Source: Musa acuminata AAA Group (lineage: Eukaryota > Streptophyta > Magnoliopsida > Zingiberales > Musaceae). From it: a DNA stretch of 64,000 nucleotides. The stretch covers positions 16,715,501 to 16,779,500 of the forward strand of contig NC_088331.1 in assembly GCF_036884655.1 (NCBI RefSeq). Reading direction: 5' to 3'. Of the stretch, positions 12,880 through 21,203 are shown in pieces (within the stretch, counting starts at the first letter, position 1; each line of letters starts with the position of its first letter). A program made the position numbers and the translations under genes. Under the pieces are notes generated by a model. It had not been told where the DNA came from and ran no database searches. It was given only the letters and a program-made list of their open reading frames with translations.

Positions 12880-14096
12880 GAAGAAGGTGTCAGTCAAAAT
12901 CCTTCTACTTTTCCTCCGTGTCCTCTCCCTGTTTCGTGTTCTACATATGTCTTCTCTCTTTCCTCCACAACTGCAGCTCATGCAGAACATAGAGGCATAG
13001 TCACCTGCTCTCTCTTACTCTCATTCCTTCATTTTCTTTTTTTCAAATGTAGCTATCGCAGCCATCGCCGCTGCCACTACCACAGTCGTAGCCACGACCG
13101 CCCCTTCCGTCACAACCGCAGCCCCTTCCACTGTACTACTTCCTTCCTCCCTTCTCTCGTTCCTACTTTTTTCTTTCCCAAACACAACTGCCGCAGATGC
13201 AACTGCCACCACCGCAACCGCAACCTCTTCTTCTTTCCCTTTCCTTTCTTTCTCTTTCCCAAAAGCAGCTGCTGCAGCCACCACAGTCGCAGTCTCTTCT
13301 TTCTCCCCTGCTCTGTTTCCTCTCCATCTCTTCCAGCTGCAGCTGCCACTACCGCAGCTGCCTCCCCTTCGCCTCTTCCTCTCTTCTTCCCTTTTCCTTT
13401 CTCTTCTTCTTCCTTTCCTTCTCTTCTTTCCCAGCTGCACTGCTGCAGTCGTAGCCTCAACCACGGCTGTAGCATCTTCTTCCTCCCCTGCTCATCTTCC
13501 TCTCCTTCTTCTCTTCCAGCTGCAGCTGCCATCGCCGCAGCCGCAGCCCCTTCTTCCCCTTCGCTTCTTCCTCTCCTTCCCTTCTTCCTTCCTCTTCCTC
13601 TTTCCCTGCCACAGCTGCAGCTGCCACAGCCGCAGCCACAGCTACTTCTTTCCCTAATCCTCTTCCTTCTCCTTCCTTTCTTCTTCTTTTCTTATTCTCC
13701 TTCCTCCCCTTCTTCTCCCCGACGAACAACACCTCCTCTCCTCTGTTTCCTCCTGAAGGAAACAGAGGTGTCGCCTCTTCACCCGCTTCTACTTCTTCTC
13801 TTCCTCTTCTTCTTCTTCTCCTTCTTCTCCTCTTCTTCCCTTCTCCTACCCGACACGCCACACCTTCTCACTGCAGCCCATGCCGCAGCCATCCTTCTTT
13901 TTTCTTCTTTTCTCTTCTTCTTTTTCCTCTTCTTCTTCTTCTCGTCCCCAACGCCCCACACCTCGTCTCCTCTGTTTCCGCCTGCAGGAAACTGAGGTGC
14001 TGCAGCCCTAGCTGCTGCCACCTCTCGCTCCTCTCCCACTTCCCTCTCTTTTTCTTCTTCTTCTATTCTTCTCTTCTCCCTCTTCTTCCTCCTCTC
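12880..14096. repeat. CT-rich low-complexity block of TE5
   Basis: The plus strand is a mosaic of CTTCTTCTCTTCC runs alternating with CAGCTGCAGCTGCC and GCCGCAGCC modules of roughly 100-130 bases. It continues at 23398-23840 beyond TE6. Long open frames appear on both strands because the block is simple sequence. They encode Ser/Pro/Leu-rich or Arg/Glu/Lys-rich strings with no domain. Confidence 0.8.
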
Positions 14097-14616
14097 TGTT
14101 GAATCTCGGATTTTGATGATGAAGTCAATTGTCATTTGTTATCTAATCTATGTGTTGAGATAAGTGTGCAGGATTAACTACGATGAGAGTAAGACAAGCA
14201 GCAGGAGTTGCGCCGGAGTCAAGATCATGATCACGTTGGGAGTTCGAGAGTTCGACGGAAGTTCGGACGGTCGTCGGAGGTTCAGAGAGAACAGATCCGA
14301 GAAGTCCAGAAGCTTGCCAAGCGAAGCTCGTCGGAACTCGCCAAGTGGATCGTCGCAAAGTCCAGGAGTATGCCGGATGTCCGCAGAAGGATCACCGAGG
14401 GTTATCGGTTGATCGACGGAAGTTGGCAGGAAACTCGCCGGAAGAAGCGATTGACGCATCGGAGCAAAGCTGCAGAAGTTGTCTTAGAGTTAATCGTAGT
14501 TAGCATGATGATTAAGCATGAAAATGGGAGGTGATCCCATTAGCTTAATCTTGGGGCAATTGGGCCCCTGAAAAGATTCAAAGTGGGCCGAATGGAGTGA
14601 ACCATTCGGACCCTGA

Positions 14617-15205
14617 TTGCACCAGGAGGTGCAACCGCCCCAGCCAGGAGGTGCAACCGCCTGGGCTGTGGGGTTGAGAGGTGCAACCGCCCCAGCCAGG
14701 AGGTGCAACCGCCTGGGCTGTGGGGTTGAGAGGTGCAACCGCCCCAGCCAGGAGGTGCAACCGCCTGGGCTGCGAGGCTGGGAGGTGCAATCGCCCCAGC
14801 CAAGAGGTTGCACCGCCAGAGCTCAAGTTCCGAGCTCTGCCAGGCGATGCAACCACCAAGCTCAGTCTTCGAGCTCTGGCAGATAGGTGCATCAGCCTGA
14901 GCTCAGTCTCGAGCTCTGCCAGGTGATGAATTCACCAAGCTCAGTCTTCGAGCTCTGGCAGAGAGGTGCATCAGCCTGAGCTCAGTTTCGAGCTCTGCCA
15001 GGTGATGCAACCACCGAGCTCAGATTTCGAGCTTTGCTAGGTGATGCAACCACCAAGCTCAGTCTTCGAGCTCTGCCAGGTGATGCAACCATCGAGCTCA
15101 GTCTTCGAGCTCTGGCAGAGAGAAGCAATCGGCAGAGCTCAGTCGTCGAGCTCTGCCAGGCGGTGCAACCTCTCTAGTCGAGAGGTGCAACCGCCTGATC
15201 CCAGA
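14617..15205. repeat. U3 tandem repeat block of TE6 5' LTR
   Basis: Units combine AGGTGCAACCGCC, CCCAGCCAGG and the inverted-repeat phrase GAGCTCAGTCTTCGAGCTC. A 52-base double unit occurs once more here than in the 3' LTR (21724-22260). It lies directly upstream of the TATA box, where an enhancer would be expected; that role is inference. Confidence 0.85.
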
Positions 15206-15264
15206 ATTCTGGGATTTGATCGATTTGATCGTTTTGAGCTCGAATTTTGAATTGGGTTGAGGCC

Positions 15265-15272
15265 TATAAATA
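15265..15272 (+). promoter_or_regulatory. TATA box of TE6 5' LTR
   Basis: TATAAATA lies within GGCCTATAAATACCCC. The same phrase occurs at the matching place in other LTRs here (3' LTR copy at 22320-22327, TE9 near 43336). It is the likely promoter for the element's genomic RNA. Confidence 0.75.
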
Positions 15273-15984
15273 CCCCACCCATTCAGCACTGAAAAGATAC
15301 AGACCTATACCGAAATCGTGATCTTTTCTGTGATTCTAAAGAGCTCAAAAGTGTTGTAAAGCCTTTAAGTCTCCTCCTTCTGTTCTTCAAGTTTTCAATT
15401 GTAAAGTGAGGAGAGAAAGGTCTGTAAAGGTTGTCTCCTAAGCCTGTCAAAAGGAGAGAAATTGTAAGAGGGAAGTTTGGCCTTCGCCCATTGAAGGAAG
15501 GCACCTAGTTGACGTCGGCAACCTCATCGGTGGAGGAAGCCAAAAGTGGAGTAGGTCAAGGCTGACCGAACCACTCTAAATCTCTGGTTTGCGTTTATTT
15601 TCGAGCACTTTATCATTACTGCAAACCTCCCTCATCACTACTGCTCTCTGCGCTTTCACGAACAAGTTCTAAGTGCTGTTCTTCCAAATCTGCATTCAGA
15701 CGTAAATTCATATTTTCATACATTACAGTTTACGTTTACGTTTGATTCTACAGAACTGTTTTCCGCGCTTTTACGAACGAGCTTCCTTGCAGTTTACGCT
15801 TACATTTTAATCCTATTAATAACTGCAATCTGTCCTCTACGATTTTACGAACGAGTTTCAACATTTAGACGTAAAACTGCATTCAGACGTAAATCGGCTT
15901 TCCTCGCTCAATCATCAGATTTCAGTTCACGTTTACGTCTTGATTTCAACTGCATACTGCCTTCTGCGAGTATACAAACGAGTT

Positions 15985-16230
15985 TCAAAGTTTAGACGTA
16001 AATCTGCGTCTAGACGTAAAACTGCGTTTAGACGTAAATCTGCGTTTAGACGTAAAACTGCGTTTAGACGTAAAACTGCGTTTAGACGTAAATCTGCGTT
16101 TAGACGTAAAACTGCGTTTAGACGTAAAACTGCGTTTAGACGTAAATCTGCGTTTAGACGTAAAACTGCGCTTAGACGCAAAACTGCGCTTAAACGCAAT
16201 CTGCGCTTAGACGCAAACTGCACTTAGATA
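15985..16230. repeat. 18-base tandem array in TE6 5' LTR
   Basis: About 12-13 units of TTTAGACGTAAAACTGCG, alternating with an AAATCTGCG variant, decay into GCTTAGACGCAAACTGCG at the right edge. The 3' LTR copy (23041-23265) is one 18-base unit shorter. Each unit has an ACGT core in a near-palindrome (TTTAGACGTAAA). It lies downstream of the TATA box. Confidence 0.9.
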
Positions 16231-16357
16231 CAAACTGAGAATTTGCTTTTGCATCATAATAGTTTTTGAATGAACGCAGCTTTTGGTTTTTAAATTATTA
16301 TAAGATTTCCGCTGCACTAATTCACCCCCCCCTCTTAGTGCTCTTGATCCTAACAAT

Positions 16358-16369
16358 TGGTATCAGAGC
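16358..16369 (+). other. primer-binding site of TE6
   Basis: TGGTATCAGAGC begins three bases after the LTR end. It is complementary to the 3' end of initiator tRNA-Met, as usual in plant copia elements, and is undamaged. Confidence 0.92.
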
Positions 16370-16405
16370 AAGGTTAACTCTCTAAAGGATTAAAACCCAA
16401 GAGAG

Positions 16406-17989
16406 ATGGCATACGCCGGAAACCAAGAGGGGCATTCGATTACACGTCCACCCATGTTCAGTGGAACGGACTACACTTACTGGAAGACCCGAATGAGGAT
16501 CTTTCTTATCTCTATGGATTTTGAACTATGGAACCTTGTTGAAAATGGATTTTCAAAATCTTCTCTTCCAATGATCGATTGGAACGATTTGGAGAAGAAG
16601 GCTTTCGCTCTTAATGCAAAGGCTATGAATGCCTTATTTTGCGCACTTGATAAAAACGAGTTTAATTGTGTTTCAACTTGCGAAACTGCTTTTGATATTT
16701 GGCACACACTTGAAGTGACCCACGAGGGCACAAGTAGAGTGAAAGAGTCAAAAATCAATCTGTTGCTGCATTCTTTTGAACTTTTCCGAATGAAACCGAG
16801 TGAAACCATTGGCGACATGTTTACCCGTTTCACGGATGTCGTCAACGGTCTAAAAGGACTCGGAAAGAGCTTTTCGGATTTTGAGCTTGTTAATAAGATA
16901 CTAAGATCCCTTCCTAAGAGTTGGGATCCTAAAGTCACCGCCATTCAAGAGGCAAAAGATTTGCGAAATTTCCCTCTTGAAGAACTAATCGGGTCATTAA
17001 TGACCTACGAAATGACCTGCAAAGCTCATGAAGAGCAAGAAGACATCCTTCCAAAGAACAGGAAGGATATGGCACTTAAAACTTCTGAATGCCACTTGAG
17101 AGAAAACTCAAGTGATGAGGATTGTGACGATGACTTGGCACTTTTGACAAGAAAGTTTAAGAAATTCTTCAAAAGAAACAAGTTTAAAAACGATGTGAAA
17201 AATAAACTTGAATCAAAGAAGGACCAAGTGATCTGCTACGAGTGTAAAAAGCCGGGACACTACAAAAGTGATTGTCCCCAAGTCAAGAAAAGAACAACAA
17301 AGAAGAAGGCGCTCCAAGCAACATGGGATGATTCGAGCGCATCTGAGGAAGAGGAGTCCAACACCGAGCAAGTTGCTCATTACGCCTTTATGGCCATCGA
17401 AGAGGAGGTAACGGATTTATTAGATGCTGATTTATCTTTCGATGAATTATTAAATGCCTTCCATGATTTATTTGATGAATGCAAAGTTATAAATAAGAAA
17501 TACAAGTTGCTAAAAAAGGTACATGATAATCTTACTTGTGAGTTTGATAAATTAAAAGTCGAACATCATGATAGTTTAAAGTCATGTATCAAATGTCATG
17601 ATTTAGAAACAATACAAAAAGAAAACTTGCTACTTAAGGACACCTTGAAGAAATTCGAGGTTGGTAGCAAGTCATTAAACATGATCCTTACAATCAAGGG
17701 TCATGCTCCCAAAAGAAGTGGGATTGGATTTGTGAGGAGTCCTCACCGAAATCCAACTACCTTTGTAAAAGGCCCCATCTTACACGTTCAACACCAAACC
17801 AAGTGCAACTTTTGTTGCAAATCTGGACACAAGACACATTGTTGTCCATTCAAGAAAATAAGTCCAAACAAATTGATTTGGGTTCCTAAAGGAACCATGA
17901 TAAACTCTATGCAACATGATAGAAAATGTAGATCTATTTATGAGGCACCCAAAAGTAAATGGGTTCCTAAAGATCATTCGTTCCTATAA
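16406..17989 (+). CDS. gag: intact Sirevirus-type gag polyprotein of TE6
   Basis: The 527-residue nucleocapsid/capsid protein should package element RNA into cytoplasmic particles. Residues 14-50 (RPPMFSGTDYTYWKTRM) match the DUF4219-type N-terminus. Residues 70-205 match the UBN2/retrotran_gag family ([37 protein letters not shown]). A CCHC zinc knuckle lies at C277, C280, H285, C290. Residues about 345-425 look coiled-coil. A second CX2CX4HX4C lies at C467, C470, H475, C480. The start codon lies 36 bases after the primer site. The frame is uninterrupted, while the gag copies in TE1, TE7 and TE12 are all broken. It ends at 17989 without running into a protease. In autonomous relatives the aspartic protease and the rest of pol follow. 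Confidence 0.95.
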   Translation: MAYAGNQEGHSITRPPMFSGTDYTYWKTRMRIFLISMDFELWNLVENGFSKSSLPMIDWNDLEKKAFALNAKAMNALFCALDKNEFNCVSTCETAFDIWHTLEVTHEGTSRVKESKINLLLHSFELFRMKPSETIGDMFTRFTDVVNGLKGLGKSFSDFELVNKILRSLPKSWDPKVTAIQEAKDLRNFPLEELIGSLMTYEMTCKAHEEQEDILPKNRKDMALKTSECHLRENSSDEDCDDDLALLTRKFKKFFKRNKFKNDVKNKLESKKDQVICYECKKPGHYKSDCPQVKKRTTKKKALQATWDDSSASEEEESNTEQVAHYAFMAIEEEVTDLLDADLSFDELLNAFHDLFDECKVINKKYKLLKKVHDNLTCEFDKLKVEHHDSLKSCIKCHDLETIQKENLLLKDTLKKFEVGSKSLNMILTIKGHAPKRSGIGFVRSPHRNPTTFVKGPILHVQHQTKCNFCCKSGHKTHCCPFKKISPNKLIWVPKGTMINSMQHDRKCRSIYEAPKSKWVPKDHSFL

Positions 17990-18732
17990 AAACATTAGGC
18001 CGGAGCAAGAAATAATGTTCTGCTCCTTGACTCTCAATAGTCATAAACCAAGAATCAAAAAGGGACTCGCAACGCTTAAGTAACAAGTGGAAGCTATGAA
18101 ATCACAAATACGATACAATTAGAAATATATCATATCCAAATTCACATACCCCCCTGATCTTCAAAACCTGTTCATCTACGAATTAATTCTTGTAGAAACT
18201 AAATATGTCATGATCTTAAAAGGGACACCAAACAAACATACGTACGCACGTTAAAAGATCTATCTTACAAAGAGCTTCTTCCTTAAATAAAAACTCATAC
18301 GAAATCATCAATTGCTCTGAAACTCTCCTCAAGGCAAAGGCTCCCTAATCAAATCATCTTAAGAGCTCACCTGCTGCAGGCGGTGGCACCTCTCCAGCTG
18401 GCGGTTGCACCTCCAGCTATCACGGGTTGCCAGAGGTTGCACCGCTCCAGCCAGAGGTGCAACCGCCAGCAGCTCTGCTCTTTAAAATCACGCTAGGGCC
18501 GGCTGAGGAACCGACCCCAACTCACCCCCATTTCCTCCTCTACTCTTCCAAGTCTCCTCCATTCCCATTTCACTCCTCTAAGCCTTTCAAATACCTCTTA
18601 TTTCGGAGCAAAACATCAAGAATCCTTCCTTCTCTTGAAGATTTCACAAAGGTACTCTCTAAGAAGCTCTTAAATTCTGTTTTGTTCTTCATTTACTTTA
18701 GCTCATCATCATCCCTCTAAACAGCAGTAGTA
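17990..18732 (+). other. gag-ORF2 spacer with promoter-like and leader-like features
   Basis: This is non-coding. At 18368-18470 it contains GCGGTTGCACC / GAGGTGCAACCGCC motifs resembling the LTR U3 repeats. It then has CTCTTTAAAATCACG (near 18478, weakly TATA-like) and a C/T-rich leader-like stretch. An AAG|GTACTC at about 18652 and TTTACTTTAG| ending at about 18702 could be donor and acceptor of a 50-base leader intron before the ORF2 start. None of this was tested. Confidence 0.45.
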
Positions 18733-19848
18733 ATGGGATCTAGAAGATCCTCAAGGGACAAGGGAAAGAGGAGAGTAGTAGAAGAGTTTGATCTCACTCT
18801 TTTTGATTCCAAAAACCATGCTGAAAAATTTCTCTCCTTCGAACTAAGAAGCATCAATAAGGGAAAATACGTAGATCTGAATGAACTAAGAGATGTAGAG
18901 ACTATCCATTGGTTTGCAAACCTAAATCTACTTCCCATTTTGCAGATCAACGAACCCATTTATCCTAGACTAGTTAGATTGTTTTATAACAACATGCAAA
19001 AAGATGATGAAGAAAGGATATCAACCTATCTCTTAGGACAACACATCTCAATCACTGATAGATTCATTTGTGATATGATAGGTATTCCCATGAAAAGCAT
19101 AGGACTTTACTTCAAAGGATCATGGGATGAAAAAACTATTGAAACATCCTACGTTGAAGCCTTAGGAACAATCCTTGCCAATCCTAACGTAGAATCTATT
19201 CCTAAAAGTTGTAAACATCTAATGCCCTTTAACACTAAGATACTTCATCATATCATGACTAGTATAATTCTTCCTAAGCAATACCATCATGATGAAGTGA
19301 GTCAATTGGAATTAGGAATTATGTACCTAATTATGAAAGAACGTGACATTTGTCTTGGCTATCTGATCCAACAAAACATGTTGGAATTATCTACGAAAGA
19401 TATGATGCTCCCATATGGTGGAATTATTACTAGAATAATGAAAGCTTACGACATTCAAATACCACTAGAAGAAGAAGTAATGAAATCAGATAGATTCAGC
19501 ATAATAAACAAAAATCTACTTCACCGACTAAGATGTCACTATAGAAACGGTAACTGGGTTAGAATGCCTAGAAGAACTGATCCCCCTCAGCCTGAACCTG
19601 AACCAGAGCCGGAAACCCCAGTCTTTAGGAGTACCCACTCTCCTCCGATCTGTCCCTTTGAGGAAACACATCCGGTTGAGCAAACTCACACATCATCCAT
19701 CGAAGATATCGGGATTCGGATGGACCGATTTGAGCAACGACAAGAACGGCTTGAACTTCGACAAGATCAAATCCTAACCGAGCTACAACAAATCCATCGA
19801 CAATTTGACTCTTTACTTAGGCACTTTAATCTTCCACCTCATGAATAA
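18733..19848 (+). CDS. ORF2 of TE6: Transposase_32-like plant transposon protein
   Basis: This is an intact 371-residue ORF. The N-terminus is basic (SRRSSRDKGKRR), suggesting nuclear localisation. Residues about 20-140 follow the pattern of the plant family called 'putative plant transposon protein' (Pfam Transposase_32, recalled, not searched): FDSKNHAEKFLSFE, then YPRLVRLFYNNM, then YLLGQHISITDRFICDMIGIP. Residues about 145-275 are helical and hydrophobic, without a clear membrane span. Next come a PPQPEPEPEPETP linker and a C-terminal coiled coil (about 325-365, RFEQRQERLELRQDQ). No catalytic triad for transposase, protease or polymerase is visible. It occupies the place where pol would be. 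Function is unknown. It is not an obvious envelope protein, because no signal peptide or transmembrane anchor is visible. Confidence 0.8.
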   Translation: MGSRRSSRDKGKRRVVEEFDLTLFDSKNHAEKFLSFELRSINKGKYVDLNELRDVETIHWFANLNLLPILQINEPIYPRLVRLFYNNMQKDDEERISTYLLGQHISITDRFICDMIGIPMKSIGLYFKGSWDEKTIETSYVEALGTILANPNVESIPKSCKHLMPFNTKILHHIMTSIILPKQYHHDEVSQLELGIMYLIMKERDICLGYLIQQNMLELSTKDMMLPYGGIITRIMKAYDIQIPLEEEVMKSDRFSIINKNLLHRLRCHYRNGNWVRMPRRTDPPQPEPEPEPETPVFRSTHSPPICPFEETHPVEQTHTSSIEDIGIRMDRFEQRQERLELRQDQILTELQQIHRQFDSLLRHFNLPPHE

Positions 19849-20586
19849 GCTTGTATAAACATCTGATGTTTTTGATATGACATATTGTAAACTCCTTATG
19901 TTATTCATGAAGGACTTTGTCTTTATGGTTACCTGATATGCTGTACATATGTTACCCTGATATGGTTATCTTTGTTTGTGTAAGCATATTTGCAAACATC
20001 TCTTGTTGTTTATCTCGGTTTTTGCACTGAAACTAAAAAGGTTTAAAAGCCTATGCCTTGAAAATATGAAGCAACATACCAATGTAAGTTGATAAGTCAG
20101 CAGTATGACATTGATATGGTTGTTATTGCTAATATGATTGCTATCATGCCATGTATCAAACAAAAATTTGCATCATACGAGCTGATATCTTACCATGTGA
20201 TGCTATGCTACACTTGCTGAAATAAAAATCCTGCTATGCAATATGATATAATGCTGCACTTGAAATAATTGTGTTACTACATCAAAATTATTTTTCGAAA
20301 GTTATTACTATTACATGCCTTGACAACGCTTGATCAAATAACATGTTGCAAACAATGTGACAAATATTTTTAACCAAATGCATGTAAGAAGTTCATTTTT
20401 CGGGTTGTATGCTAAAAATGGGATGTTCCCGTACACTCTTATGAAAACTCTTTGGAAAATGACTTTCCTCCGTCAAGCAAAAACAATAAAGAGATATATG
20501 TGTCATAACTTCCTTTATATGCTTAATAATGCTATCATGCTTTTTGGTTAATGACAAAGGGGGAGAAAAATATGAATTGATAAACA

Positions 20587-20851
20587 CTATGTCATAGCTG
20601 AACTGCCATAATCATATCTATGTCATAGTTGCAAATACTTGAGTGATGCTATAAACAATGTTATGCCATCCTTGCATCACCAAGAGATATGTGAACATGT
20701 ACTATAGTTTGCATCATGTACTATGTCATAGCTGAACTGCCATAATCATATCTATGTCATAGTTGCAAATACTTGAGTGATGCTATAAACAATGTTATGC
20801 CATCCTTGCATCACCAAGAGATATGTGAACATGTACTATAGTTTGCATCAT
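20587..20851. repeat. 134-base tandem duplication in TE6
   Basis: Two copies begin CTATGTCATAGCTGAACTGC at 20587 and 20721. By eye they are identical over about 131 bases. The identity shows the duplication is as young as, or younger than, the element itself. Confidence 0.92.
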
Positions 20852-21189
20852 ATCTTGATTTGATATTGTGAAGAAAATGCAAACGTACTAGAAAATCTCA
20901 AATGTGAGCATCATGTAAAAAGTCCTTCGTAGCTTTATATGATTACATGATGATTGGTTACAAACACTATCATACAAACTTGATGATGTATGTCATGCCT
21001 TGACATAATTCTTGAAGAGATACATCATGATAGGCATCATGATGGGAGCATTGATAAGTTTAACTGATCTAACTTATCAATACGTCACTTGAATTCTTAG
21101 GTCTTGAATTCAAGGTTGACTTATCTCAACTATGGCATATAGATAGGGGGAGTTAAGGACAACTCCTTTATCAATTGATTGTCATCATC

Positions 21190-21203
21190 AAAAAGGGGGA
21201 GAT
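21190..21203 (+). other. polypurine tract of TE6
   Basis: AAAAAGGGGGAGAT lies directly before the 3' LTR start TGTTGAATC at 21204. It is the expected plus-strand primer site. Confidence 0.88.

Larger units (their letters stand above)
14097..16355 (+). repeat. 5' LTR of TE6, family B
   Basis: It runs from TGTTGAATCTCGG to GATCCTAACA. Compared with family A it lacks about 350 bases after the first 40: the head jumps from GTCATTTG..GTGTTGAGAT straight to AAGTGTGCAGGATTAACTACG. It then has the GTTGGGAGTTCGAGAG module, a U3 repeat block (14617-15205), a TATA box (15265-15272), the GTTGTCTCCTAAGCCTGTCAAAAGG block, an 18-base array and a C run before the end. Length is 2259 bases. Confidence 0.95.
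19849..21203 (+). other. TE6 3' non-coding region
   Basis: AT-rich with no gene. It has a purine-tract-like motif GACAAAGGGGGAGAAAAA (20553-20570), a perfect tandem duplication (20587-20851), AGATAGGGGGAGTTAAGG (21141-21158), a weakened copy of the conserved hairpin (21149-21166), and the final polypurine tract (21190-21203). The layout matches TE4, TE7, TE9 and TE10. Confidence 0.8.

Noticed and set aside
12856..13995. 379-codon open frame
   Set aside because: It is a translation of CT-rich simple sequence, giving Ser/Pro/Leu strings. The opposite strand is equally open, and it lies inside a solo LTR.
14143..14926. Overlapping open frames in the TE6 LTR (also 21250-21981)
   Set aside because: They lie in U3 upstream of the promoter, overlap on both strands and follow the tandem repeats. 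They are not genes.
15940..16227. Regular direct repeats resembling a CRISPR array or a repeat protein
   Set aside because: It is an 18-base head-to-tail array without spacers inside a plant LTR. The RRKTAF frame is a by-product.
18733..19848. ORF2 as an envelope-like protein
   Set aside because: Some Sireviruses carry an envelope-like ORF, but ORF2 has no signal peptide or clear membrane anchor, has a basic N-terminus, and fits the transposon-protein pattern better.
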